Shown piece by piece: positions 46,060 to 56,370 of a stretch of 64,000 nucleotides of DNA. Location: NCBI GenBank assembly GCA_963969495.1, contig OZ018333.1, forward strand, positions 17,639,937-17,703,936. The letters run 5' to 3'. The notes beneath the pieces are model-generated. The model was not told the DNA's origin and ran no database searches. It was given only the letters and a program-made list of their open reading frames with translations. The first letter of the stretch is position 1. The number at the start of each line of letters is the position of its first letter. Source of the stretch: Ceratothoa steindachneri. Lineage: Eukaryota; Arthropoda; Malacostraca; Isopoda; Cymothoidae. The translations under genes and the position numbers were made by a program.

Positions 46060-46463
46060 GTAAATCCGGCTTTCACTCATTGCAACGATTGGGCAACCAC
46101 AAACACTGAGCTCAACCATGTTACAAATCTTCTCGTCAACAACGGTTACACTCCACCAGACATTGACGCAGTGATTCGAAATAAGATGGACAATTTTAGG
46201 AGTGATAATCTCCCCCTAAATCATTTTTTGCTATAATATAGACTTATTCTATAGAGCTACAATGAATACAAGTTATAAAGAGGATGAGAAAATCCTCACG
46301 AGTATGTCCGACGCAACGTCTCAACTAGTGACCACACAACCAAAATAAACCTCATCATATATTACAAAACAAGGAACACGTCCTCCCTGATCATGAAAAA
46401 CCAGCTGCAGCCCAGAAACAGCCAAACTACAAGAGGTCAACGTCGTTTACCAATTTTCATGTC

Positions 46464-46466
<3 letters not shown>
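46060..46466 (+). pseudogene. Penelope-like linker fragment between RT and nuclease (PLE-D)
   Basis: The plus strand encodes LNHVTNLLVNNGYTPPDIDA, then YKLDEKILTS-like sequence, RRNVSTSDHTTKINLIIYYK and TRNTSSLIMKNQLQPRNSQT, followed by VNVVYQFSCP. This is the conserved segment between the RT and the GIY-YIG domain of PLEs. The sequence stops at the Cys codon of the nuclease start, where a (GT)n tract begins at 46,467. Frames change two or three times. Confidence 0.68.

Positions 46467-46525
<59 letters not shown>
46467..46525. repeat. (GT)n microsatellite
   Basis: Begins within the TGT codon at the start of the PLE-D nuclease. Confidence 0.97.
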
Positions 46526-46528
<3 letters not shown>

Positions 46529-46665
46529 GAGATAGTATTCGTTCGCAATTTTCAACCGTTAATTTTACGTTTCTTTTTTTTTTTTACCTTTTGATGCTAG
46601 TTCTTTTCTTCTTAAAAACAATGACCATTTTTTGCTTTATTATTATTATTTTTTTGGCCTAATAA

Positions 46666-47640
46666 TTGAGTATAAATTTTTTTAAGCACCCCAATTTAAG
46701 GAAAAGCCATGGAGTCCTTGGAATCCGCGCCGGAAGGACAAACAAGGAGATTTCAGACTTCCTCGAATTCAGCAGAAGGACGGTGGAAAAGGTCAGAAAG
46801 GAGCTAAAAGATTTAAGATTCGACCACGAGGCGACAGCAGAGAGGAAAACCCATATTCAACAATCTGAAGTCATCAGAACGCGGGAATTCATCGCTAAAA
46901 TCCAGGAGGTCATCAGCAATGATCCCAGAAGGTCGACGTGTGCCATTGAAAGGAAGAACGGTGTAGATGAAAATCTCATCAGGCTAGTAGTGCAGAAGGA
47001 CATTCGCTTCTTTTCATACAAACTGAAAAGTGTCCAAACCGACGCAGGAGAAGAGGCTCAAACACACCTAGAAGCTGATCAACAAGTTAAAATACCCCTT
47101 GAAGTCAGACATGCTGTGGTTCTTCTCCGACGAGAAGAATTTCTGTCAAGACCAGAAGATCACTTACAAGAACAATAGGTGGATCGCTGTTGCTCCCAAA
47201 GACGTGCTCAGAATCATGCAGATGAAATTTATAGCGACACTCATGGTCTTCGGTATCGTCAGCAGTGAATGTGACATCATGCCATCCCACTTCTTCCCTA
47301 AAGGCCTCAGTCTGAACACCGACGGCTATATCCGTGTTTTGAGAGAGGTTATGAAGCCTTGGATCGACTGGGTAGATTCAGTGAGTCCTTACCTGTAGCA
47401 GAAAGAATCTGCGCCCTGCCAAACCAGCCGGAAGACCCAGGCCTGGCTGTCGGAGAATTTTTTTCCGCTCACCCAGCACCTGACCTTTGGCCTCTCGCCT
47501 CGCCTGACTGCCACCCACTCGACTTCTTTGTGTAGGGTGCGGAGAAACGAGATAGTCTGGCCGTTTCCGAAGTCACCTGGAGGCTTTGATCGATAACACA
47601 GGCGTGTTCATCGAGTGAGATCGACAGAACATGTCATGAA
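46666..47640 (+). pseudogene. maT-like (DD37D) Tc1/mariner transposase, broken
   Basis: The frame from 46,666 begins MSINFFKHPNLRKSHGVLGI and includes a helix-turn-helix region (TNKEISDFLEFSRRTVEKVR). After a frame change near 47,100 the core appears: MLWFFSDEKNFCQDQKITYK with the first Asp, MKFIATLMVFGIVSSECDIM, then KESAPCQTSRKTQAWLSENF, where the second Asp is replaced by Glu. In another frame SPDCHPLDFFV gives the third Asp, about 37 residues on. A stop follows PYL at about 47,397. The lost second Asp and frame changes mean it is dead. Related relics are at 54.3 kb and 61.3 kb. Confidence 0.78.
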
Positions 47641-47738
47641 GACAACTTGACCCAAATTTGACTAATATATGTATCTTAAAAAATCAAAACACTTATTTTT
47701 TCCTGACGTAGTCATCACGGGCATGAATACCGTCTGCA

Positions 47739-47740
<2 letters not shown>

Positions 47741-47835
<95 letters not shown>
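47741..47835. repeat. (TA)n followed by (GT)n
   Basis: Borders the 3' end of the minus-strand arm of the PLE palindrome. Confidence 0.98.
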
Positions 47836-48303
47836 ATAGTGAAACCACTGTATAGGAGCATAGAATTTATTTACGAGACTAGTTTCGGTATGAAGTTTAC
47901 CATACCTTCTTCAGTCGCTACACAGACTCAAAGTCCCAACAAAAGAAAAAAAAAAACGGAGAAAAAGGGTCATCAATCAGGGGGTGTGGTTATAAGATCA
48001 TTGACTAAACTGTTTACGATCATGTTCCGGGAATAGGAGCTACATTTAAATTGACCATCCGAAAGATTAAAATTGGGAATTTCTACTATTATTATCGACT
48101 CTACATTTATTTTCTTCTACTGAACTCGTAGAATCGATACTAATGAGAAATTCCCAATTTTAATCTTTCGGATAGTCAATTTAAATGTAGCTCCTATTCC
48201 CGGAACCTGATCGTAAACAGTTTAGTTAATGATCTTAGAACCACACCCCCTGATTGATGACCCTTTTTTTATTTTGTCGAGATTTTGAGGCTCTTTAGTG
48301 ACT

Positions 48304-48304
<1 letters not shown>
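47836..48304. repeat. Head-to-head pair of PLE C-termini with 3' ends (PLE-E), bounded by microsatellites
   Basis: The arms are about 47,965-48,084 (minus) and 48,145-48,270 (plus), more than 90 percent identical, around a 60-bp centre. Both encode the end of a PLE protein, EIPNFNLSD(G/S)QFKCSSYS followed by VNSLVNDL and TTPPD-stop, then a 3' untranslated part. The minus arm continues through a hammerhead-like motif to (GT)n/(TA)n. The plus arm breaks off at the first bases of that motif and joins (TA)n. Confidence 0.85.
47873..47918 (-). ncRNA. Hammerhead ribozyme-like motif, best-formed copy
   Basis: On the minus strand: stem I GCGA (47,915-47,918) pairs with TCGT (47,873-47,876) with one wobble. 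The core CTGAAGA (47,908-47,914) fits CTGANGA. One extra A follows, then stem II GGTATG (47,901-47,906) pairs with CATACC (47,887-47,892). GAA is at 47,884-47,886. Stem III is the self-complementary ACTAGT (47,878-47,883), and C lies at the cleavage position (47,877). A TAAATAAATTC tail follows. Very short stem III is typical of hammerheads reported in PLEs, which are thought to act as dimers. The extra base after the core is non-standard. Confidence 0.62.

Positions 48305-48370
<66 letters not shown>
48305..48370. repeat. (TA)n microsatellite
   Basis: Right border of the PLE-E palindrome. Confidence 0.98.
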
Positions 48371-48372
<2 letters not shown>

Positions 48373-48559
48373 CTCACAGAGTAGCAAGTGAGAAGGCTAG
48401 CAATTAATGCAATATAACCCAGAGGGGGGGTGGAGAAAGGGTTGTTTCCAAGTATCAAGTTGGAAGGAAAGTAACGTCTAATTTTAGGATATATATTAAA
48501 AATTAAAAAACTTATTACTCTTGAATTATTTAATCATAAACATAACCTCCATTCCTTTC

Positions 48560-49560
48560 CTAGAACCTCATGCTATCGGTCAACAAGCTTATAAATGCTA
48601 CGCTTGTAAAATTCCTTAGGTTTGATGCAAAATATGAATCCAACTCGTTTTGAACCTCTTCTCTCGATCTCAACCTAAGACTATCTAAAGGGTTTCCTAA
48701 TCCCCTAAACATGTGATAATCAGAAAGTTCGAGGTTAGGATAATATGGAGGATGTAAGGATATTTCCCAACCGAGCTCCTCCAAAAGATCTTGGGTTATT
48801 CGAGCTGTGTGAAGACGGTCATTATCGCGATAGAGGATGGCACCCATTCTCTTGACTAAGGAGGGTCGCTTTTGACCCAAAGTGGCTTTCGAGGACGAAG
48901 TTGATTGCAGTAGAGATTAGAATTAATTGTTTGATTGTTGCCTAACAGTTCGTAATGGACAATTCCTTCAATATCCCACCAGACACTCAACATGATCTAT
49001 TTTTTTAGATGAAGTCCTCCTCTCGGGTTTTGAGAAATTCTGCTTCCTCGACTGATCCACAAACGGCAGCGTTTAACGTTATGATAAAGGATCCACTTCT
49101 CAACACCAGTAACATTCCTGCCCAAAGATGGTACCGGAAAGTATTGTTAAAGCAATCACTCAGGGCAATCAACACACTGTTGCAGATTCAGTAACCCATT
49201 TTCCAATCACTGGATCCTCTCTAATTATTTCCAGTTGTCACAGGAGAGTGGTATTGGATTACGTCAATTTGTTTTGCGAATTCCCTAAAAGTGGTAGCAG
49301 GATTTGTTGTGACAACAGCTTCTAACTCTTCTGACTCAAGTTTTTTGGAATTACCTTATTTTGGTCCGTCTTTTAGATTGAAATCTTCCCTTAGGAAACA
49401 TGAAAACCACTTCCTGCAACCTTCTTCATTTACTGTATCATCCCAATAAGCACTCTGAATCTATTTTACCGCTCTACTTGCATTCAAACCTTTATGAAAC
49501 TCATAGAGTAAAACGTCAAATGTGACCTTTAGATGGCATGAACATAAGGGTGAATACCGA
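48560..49560 (-). pseudogene. Mariner (DD34D) transposase relic
   Basis: Read leftward from about 49,520. The N-terminus appears as LLYEFHKGLNASRAV, then AYWDDTVNEEGCRKWF, DFNLKDGPK and ESEELEAVVTTNPATT, the paired HTH layout of mariner. The middle is badly scrambled. The last frame 48,880-48,560 reads LYRDNDRLHTARITQDLLEE, then PYYPNLELSDYHMFRGL. The second Asp and the third Asp are 34 residues apart, as in true mariner. The tail RSREEVQNELDSYFA follows. The region holding the first Asp is not readable, and stops are numerous. Confidence 0.72.
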
Positions 49561-49820
49561 AAATTACACTGGCAAGGATCAACTTTATTGTCGACGTTTT
49601 TTTGTTGATTGAGGACAATTTTGACGCGCTGAATCTAAAAATCACACTGGTTTTACTCAATCAGGTTAACTCTTTGATTTTTCGGCACATTATGTTATTT
49701 ACGGGGTTTTCTTTTACATGTACGGGTATTTTCTATTTATATGTGTTTAAATAAACAAATATTGAAGAGTTTACATGCGGCAATTTTGACTAACTGGTAT
49801 TTCTTCTGCAGGCGAATAAA

Positions 49821-51220
49821 ATGGATTCGGCCAGAAGATCTTGCATTAAAAAGCCCGATGTATTCTCCTACGTCTGCGGCGATAACATCACTGTTCCTAA
49901 CAAGATTCCAGTCACAAGTTTCATAAAACGTGCTTATTTTGGTAGAGAACTTGGTGACCAGGATAAAGTTTGGGCGCTACATATTGTATGTCAGACATGC
50001 ACCAAGTACTTGGTGTTTCATCAAAGGCGAGAAGAGTTGGCTGATAACTGGAATTTCCAAGGTTTAGGGGGAGCTAACAAACCATGGCATTGACTGCTAA
50101 TTCTGCGCTATTGATTTGATTGACATAAACAGAAAGAACTGCAGAGCCTCAAATATCCTGATTTTCAATCATCACGTCATCTTGTAGCTCATTGTGATGA
50201 AATTCCAGTACTTATCTTTGGAGAACTTCGTAACATTAATGATCAAAGATTCCTCCAGTGTAACAAAAAAGGAGAAGAAGAAGTGGTTTTTGACGATGAT
50301 ACTCCACATTCTTTTGCCAAAAGGAGCTAAATGATCTAGTTCACGGTCACAGCTTGTCTATGTCCTCTGCCGAACTGTTGGTATCCAACAGAGATCAAGA
50401 GCACCTCCGATTTTTCCTAAAGAGAAGGAGTTGGTGTACTGTAAAGATAATGACGCAGCTTCTGTACAAGCTTGGTGTACCACAATATCACCCCAAGATT
50501 GGAGTGTTCAATGACAGTAGCAAATGATCGCTGAAATGTATTCTGGTGTATAACGGCAACCAGTTTTCCTCTGTATCCCTCGCTCACTCGACTAACCTGA
50601 AGGAAAAATATGAAGCGGTGAAGTCTGTGTTGGAGAAAATTCATTAATATCAGCATGACTGGTTAATTTGCGTTAACCTGAAAATGGTAAACTTTTTGTT
50701 GAGACAACATTCCGGGTTCACCAAATGCCCGTGTTTTCTGTACATGTGGGAGAGTAGAAACCGAGCTCAGTATTACACAAAGAAGGGCTGGCTTGTAAGG
50801 GATGAAGTGGTGCCTTGCAGAGCAAGGAATGTTATAAACAACTCTCTACTAGACAGAGACAGGATACTCTCCCAACCTCTGCACATCAAGCTCGGCTTGA
50901 TCAAACAGTTCACCAAAGCTCTGGGCAAAGATGGTTGCTAGTTCGCTTAGTTATGCTACGATTTTCCAAGATTGACAAAGTAGAAGCTGAAAGCTGGCAT
51001 ATTTGACGGCTCTCAACTCCGTCAGCTCTTCAGAGATACAAAGATTAAAAAACTCAATGAACGAAGTGAAACTGGAAGCGTAGAAGGCATTTTTTTCTGG
51101 TTGTGAAGAACTTTCTTGTCAAAAAAAAGGCCAGTGATTACACAGAACTTGGCACTAATATGCCGACTACTTTCACAAACCTCGATAACAAGAGGCACTA
51201 CTTTAATATATAATATATAA
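49821..51220 (+). pseudogene. Decayed member of a multicopy arthropod protein family of unknown function
   Basis: The first frame reads MDSARRSCIKKPDVFSYVCG, then SFIKRAYFGRELGDQDKVWA and VCQTCTKYL, giving two Cys pairs of a possible zinc site. Further on, in shifting frames, come YPDFQSSRHLVAHCDEIPVL, LGVPQYHPKIGVFNDSSK, VNLKMVNFLLRQHSGFTKCP and PLHIKLGLIKQFTKALGKDG, then LKAGIFDGSQLRQL. I recall this layout from uncharacterised, highly amplified insect and crustacean proteins. Just before the Met lies TTTCTTCTGCAG, like a splice acceptor. A Helitron-like 3' end lies downstream at 51.5 kb, which may explain its spread. At least eight frame breaks are present. Confidence 0.6.
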
Positions 51221-51484
51221 AACTATATTCTAAAAAATCGCACTTTACTTTCGTTCCAACCTCAAACTTTGAAACTTAATCCAGTTCATTCGCAAGGAAA
51301 ACTCTAAGAAAAAAAAGAGACAAACGAAGACTTAATTAATTGGAATTTAGTTCGATTTATTTACTATTGCAATTCCTAGTTTTGTAGTCAATATTTTTAT
51401 TTATTTCTTGTCTTGATTTTTTTAGTTCTCTTTTATTTGTGTCACAATATAAGAATTCCATTCGATATGCTTCTGTATTTATTT

Positions 51485-51530
51485 GTGACAGGACTTTTTA
51501 GCCCGGGCAACGCCGGGAACCTATGCTAGT
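51485..51530 (+). mobile_element. Helitron-like 3' terminus
   Basis: The hairpin CCCGGGCAACGCCGGG (51,502-51,517) is followed eight bases later by CTAG (51,526-51,529) and T. This matches the usual 3' end of Helitrons: a GC-rich hairpin, then CTRR, inserted before T. The 5' end (TC) could not be located. It may lie upstream of the gene relic at 49.8 kb. Confidence 0.68.
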
Positions 51531-51589
51531 GCTTTATAATGGAAACAAGTTCTGCTGACCAAAAAGTCACGTGCTCTCACTTATTGTGA

Positions 51590-52065
51590 TTTATGACTAT
51601 ACGACATTCAAAACTTTCAATAATTCAAAGCCAAACATTAAGAGGACTTTGTACGTTATACTATTCGAAAGAGAATGTAAAAGAACATAAGGGTTTCAAA
51701 TTTCGTTAGAATCGGCCGAATAGTTATGATGTTATTGCCCAAACAAAATAATTAATGGGCTAACCTTGAGACGACTTTGGCAATCATATCATTCGAAAGA
51801 GAATGTAAAACAACATAAAGGTTTCAAATTTCGTTAGAATCGGCCGAATAGTTATGATGTTATTTCCAAAACAAAATAATTAATGGGAGGACTTTGGCAA
51901 TTATATTATTTGAAAGAGAATGTAAAATAACATAAGGGTTTCAAATTTCGTTAGAATCGGCCGAATAGTTACAGAGTTATTACAAAAAAATAAAAAAAAG
52001 CAAAACGGGGACCGACCGACCGACATAATAAGATGTAAAATCGCACGCAATTAAAAATGGTTTTC
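51590..52065 (+). repeat. Dispersed repeat family, three subunits (plus)
   Basis: The same family as at 22.2, 44.4 and 45.6 kb. Three subunits carry TCGTTAGAATCGGCCGAATA and AGAATGTAAAACAACATAA. A GACCGACCGACC run precedes the weak terminal hairpin at about 52,042-52,056. Confidence 0.85.
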
Positions 52066-52920
52066 AGGGAAACATATCAAGACTGCCTTTTGGATTCTTC
52101 CCTAAATCTAATCACTTAGTACCTGGGAGGCCCACAACAAAAACTCAAAATTCAATTGAGATTCGTTCATTACTTTTTCTGTAATCCTGCTGACAGACAG
52201 ACAAGTAGACAGACAAACGGAGCCAAAAACATATCTCACCGAACTTCCGTTCGTGGAGTAAGAAGGATTTCTGTAATTTAGTTATTTTGTTCTTTATTTA
52301 ATGGCTCTTAATATATTTATATAGCCTACTTTTTCTATTTATGTTTATTTTGTTACCTATTGTTTTAATTTAGGTATTTATTACGCATGTGTGTAGTTTT
52401 AAACGTTACGACCATACGCTCACACAGGTTGGTTTGTACATAATTGTTGAAATGTTATAAATTTTTAGTTCTATATGTTTGAAGGTAGGTGTTATTCCAA
52501 AAAGAGGGGACGCTGAAAGAGGGCTTCGCCCAGGGCACCATATAGACTAGGACTACCATTGCTCATACCCGTTAACCCCACAAACTTGACCCATTCTCGA
52601 CAGGTCCTAAAAAAAAGTTATACTGTGCCAAAAAAGGTCAGACTCGTCCTTAATAATAATTACACCGATGATTTTAATAATTACTAAATTTTACATCGGT
52701 AGTTCAGGACTACGAGGATGAGAAAACTCAAATGTTATAGCAATATTTTTATCATGCAATAAATAAACACTTCAATTAACAGGAATCATAAAAGAGCGAT
52801 TCAATGAACGGGTTTACAAAAAAAAACAAGTTTTTATTTTCAACTTCCCGATGAATTTAAAGATTCCTCCGATAACGAGACCATCTGAAGATTTTTTTGG
52901 TTCTCGGGATTTTATCCAAT

Positions 52921-53290
52921 ACTAGCATAGGTCTCCGGCGTTGCCTGGGATAAAAAGTCCCGTCACAAATAAATATAGATGCATATTCACTAACTCTATA
53001 ATTTAAGAAGGGGATTTTTTTTTGGTATTTGAATAATAATTTCATATTAGTTTGGTTATGACTTATGTTTTTTTTTATCAAAGTTATTTCTAATAATTCT
53101 TTTAAAATATCAAAAAACAAAATGGTGAAGTTCAGAAATAAATATAAGTATCGAAATTTTGTGAATTTTTTAAAACCCAAAGAATTACAAATGGTGAAGT
53201 TCAGAAAATTTAGTTTAGAGTTCCTTTTTAAAATTATTATAATTGGCGAAGTTCAGAAAATTTATAAAAATTTAACCATGGCTGCTTTTA
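52921..53290 (-). mobile_element. Helitron-like element end, opposite orientation
   Basis: On the minus strand the terminus reads ACTTTTTATCCCAGGCAACG, then CCTATGCTAG and T, closely matching the end at 51.5 kb. CTAG lies at 52,922-52,925. Its hairpin is partly decayed. The upstream part (to about 53,290) contains repeated TTCTGAACTTC(G/A)CCA blocks. A sequence near the right edge of the window (63,850-64,000, plus) matches the segment at 53,190-53,290. Confidence 0.62.
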
Positions 53291-53860
53291 TTTTATATGA
53301 CTATACACACATAAGTCTTGCTCTAGGAATATACAGCCATAAATCTTTCTATAGAGGTAAGAATACACCAATACGTCTCTTTATATAAGTATACACATCT
53401 TTCTTTAGGAGTATACACTTATAAGTCTTTCTAACGGAATATACACCCTTAGGTCTTTCTAGAACAGTATACATCATACGTCTTTCTATTACAGTATACA
53501 CTCATACATCTTTTTATATGAGTTTATACACATATCTTTACATAAGAGTATGCAGCCCTGTCTTTCTATACGAGCATACACACATAGGCCTATTATAGTA
53601 TACACAAATACGTCTTTCTATATGAGTATCCAGCTATAAACTTTTCTATACGAGTTTACACCATTTCTTTCTACTACAGCATACATCCATGCGTCTTTTT
53701 ATAGAATATACACGCATAAGTCTTTCTATACTCGTATGTATATACTCCTACATATTTGAGTATACACTCATACGTCTTTTTATACATTATGCACATACAC
53801 CCATGTCTTTATATACGTGTCTACCATATGCCTTTATAAGCGAGCAAACAGCGACGTCTC
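53291..53860. repeat. Degenerate ~28-30-bp repeat (TATACACATA...GTCTTTCTATA)
   Basis: Roughly fifteen diverged units contain GTATACAC and GTCTTTCTATA. It is not coding. Confidence 0.75.
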
Positions 53861-54132
53861 TATACATACCCGGGCGCAATACACAAATACAGGCGGGACA
53901 CAAGGAGCCGAGCGAGACGTACAAACAAATTGAAATATTTGCGTTTTTTGTGCGGATTTTGTGAGCGAGTGAATTATATCGCGGGTTTTTTAAGAACATT
54001 TAATAAATTGGTTATCGGCGCCATTTATTTATACGCGGTTGATAAATAATGGGAGAAAACTCCGCCTTCTATCGCTCGTCTTAATCAGGAGGAGGAAAAA
54101 AATCTTTTATAGGAACTGCACCCACACACAAA

Positions 54133-54136
<4 letters not shown>
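53861..54136. other. No gene seen
   Basis: Unique sequence between a degenerate satellite and (TA)n. Confidence 0.4.

Positions 54137-54200
<64 letters not shown>
54137..54200. repeat. (TA)n microsatellite
   Basis: Uninterrupted TA dinucleotides to the left of the maT-like relic. Confidence 0.98.
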
Positions 54201-54202
<2 letters not shown>

Positions 54203-54259
54203 GGGCTAGTATCGGTAAACAGTCAAGGGCGTTGGAGAGGATACAGAGTAAAGTTTAGC

Positions 54260-55005
54260 TAGCAAAAAGTTAGCTGACATGGAGGACTGGAAGCGATCTG
54301 AATATTAGAAAAGAGTTATTTGAATCATGATCATTCGCGCTGGATATCAAAATTTTGAGTTCATATCTAGTGCTCAATACACTGGGAACACTGTAAAGGT
54401 TTGGGGACGTGACACGGGCAGCAGAAACGGAGAATACGAAGCCGCGGTGATCTTAAAGGAACACAACAGGCGTTCTGACTGCATGTGCACCCCGGAATCC
54501 GGGCTTTAAAGAGAGAGAGATGGGTCTTGTAGTCGCCACCATAGAGTTGACGCTGAATGAAGAACTTCGCTACCACTTATACAAGAGGCGCAAGGGGCAA
54601 ATTATGACAGTCAAGGGCAAAGAGAATTGTTTAACGAAGGCAAAGAAGCTCTTGAACAAGCTGAAACATCTTGTTGAACCGGAGACGATCTGGTTCTTCT
54701 CAGATGAAGAGGAATTCTACCATGACCGACCAGTTACACAATACTCAAAACAACAGGTGATTTGCCTATAATCCGTGCGACGTTCTACGTGTCATGAAGA
54801 CCAAGTTTCCCCTAGTTCTGATGGTCTCTGTGTGTCTCTCTAGTGACGTCATGCTGCCCCATATTTGAAAAGGGTCTTAGGCAGAATTCATACAGCTATA
54901 TGGAGCTGCTGGAGACTGTAGTCAAACCTTGGCTAAAGAAAGTTGCTGTTGGAAGGCCATACCTCGGAATAGAGTCAACAGTGGTTGTTGGAGAATTTCT
55001 ATGAC
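54260..55005 (+). pseudogene. maT-like transposase relic fused to a PLE
   Basis: The N-terminus is visible as MIIRAGYQNFEFISSAQYTG and GEYEAAVILKEHNRRSDC. After frame breaks come LTLNEELRYHLYKRRKGQIM, KAKKLLNKLKHLVEPETIWF and FSDEEEFYHDRPVTQ with the first Asp. Then MKTKFPLVLMVSVCLSS and PYLEWQ-like remnants follow. The second Asp motif is gone. The last recognisable part is QQWLLENFYDFT at about 54,990-55,005, after which the sequence becomes a PLE without any spacer. The HTH region is shortened by a deletion near 54,510. Confidence 0.68.
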
Positions 55006-56370
55006 TTCACCAGCAACTTTGCCAGTCGCGCTATCAGTGGGGCGCACATCAAGAACTCATCAGACCTGATAGCGCGACTAAAGAACATTTGCGACAATAA
55101 AAAGAAATTCATCAGCTTTACTGCCAAGTCGCTGTTCACCAATGGCTCTACCAATGAAGCTATAGCAGTAGAGAGAACAATAATTAAAGGACACACCAAT
55201 GATCTCCCGTTGCCTGCAGGGGACTTCATTGACCTCGTAAAATTGCGCGTGGAGTTCAACACCTTCGCATTTGAAGGTCAAAAAATACTGGCAGCTATAT
55301 GGATGGCATGGTCATAGGGTCACCCCTACCCGCCGTGTTGACTTGCCTCTTCCTGGAAGCTCTGAAGGGAAAACCCATTTGCCGGACCACGGGCATCTAT
55401 GTCACTTGCCTGCGATACGTATACGATACGCTTGTCGCACTGTCAGATGACAAAGGTGGAAAATCTCCTCCGGAATCTCAACGATATACACCCTACAATA
55501 AAATTCACGCATGAGGAGGAAAATAATGACTCCATCCCTTTCCTGGATGTAATGGTCCAAGGAGGTGAGGTCGCCATCAAGTTTTCTGTCCACAGAAAGG
55601 CTACCAATAAGGACGACTTCGTACACTTCGCCCATGACCAACCTAAGAATATGGCATCGTGATTGGGTTCTTCCTTCGCATCTACTAAATTTGCAGCGAG
55701 GAGTTCATCAAACAGGAGGAACAGTAGATCCAGAGAACATTTGAGACCATACTAACCAAAAGCTTTAATCTGGAGAGCCAGAAGGAAAGCCCAAAACATC
55801 AGAGCATGTGTTCAGGATGCGAGGACCTCTTTCAAACGCCTGATATTGGTCCCATCAAGCCCCTCGGTAGCAGTGCTTAACCGAACACTCAGAAATGGCG
55901 CACAAGTGGTGAAGGCTACAGGAAAGAAGATCGCAGACCTAGTCCGGACCAAGAGGGACCGAGTAACAAGGAACGAGTCCATAGTATATGAGATCCTTTG
56001 TATTGTATGTAAAGCACCCTAGTACGGTGAAAACTTGAGGGGCATGGACATCAAAATTAGGGAGTACAAACTCGAAATTTGGGTGGGGAGATTTTTAAAC
56101 GCTCTCACACAGCATCCATGGGATGCAGACTACCATATCGATTGGAGGGCGTCAATGGTGGTGGACGCCAACATGGATGCCAAGGAGGAGCAGGGTGATG
56201 GAGGCTGCATTTAATGCGTCCAGAGAATACCTGAATATAGCGTCGAGTTTCGCCAAGACAAGTGCTCTTCTGTCGCCCAAATTAGTTGCCCGCTTTGGCC
56301 TTTCCTCACCAAACCTTTCCTCCTTTACCAATGCCTCTCCCGACATAACACCGTTGAAATTTGCGATCCC
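55006..56370 (+). pseudogene. Penelope-like element, RT plus GIY-YIG nuclease (PLE-F)
   Basis: The first frame (54,985-55,317) contains LIARLKNICDNKKKFISFTA and KSLFTNGSTNEAI. The usual motif is FDxxSLFTNVP, so the first catalytic Asp is lost. DFIDLVKLRVEFNTFAFEGQ follows. In the next frame GSPLPAVLTCLFLEALKG, then LRYVYDTLVALSDD, where the YVDD motif has one Asp changed to Tyr. Then LRNLNDIHPTIKFTHEEENN, DSIPFLDVMVQGGEVAIKF and HRKATNKDDFVHFA. A nuclease remnant lies at about 55,985-56,090 (SIVYEILCIVCKAP, then MDIKIREYKLE), followed by RRSRVMEAAFNASREYLNIA. This is a nearly full-length coding region, but it is inactive. Confidence 0.8.

Noticed and set aside
53065..53388. 107-codon Lys/Phe-rich frame on the plus strand
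   Set aside because: It is the opposite strand of a Helitron-associated repeat with short internal duplications, not a protein gene.
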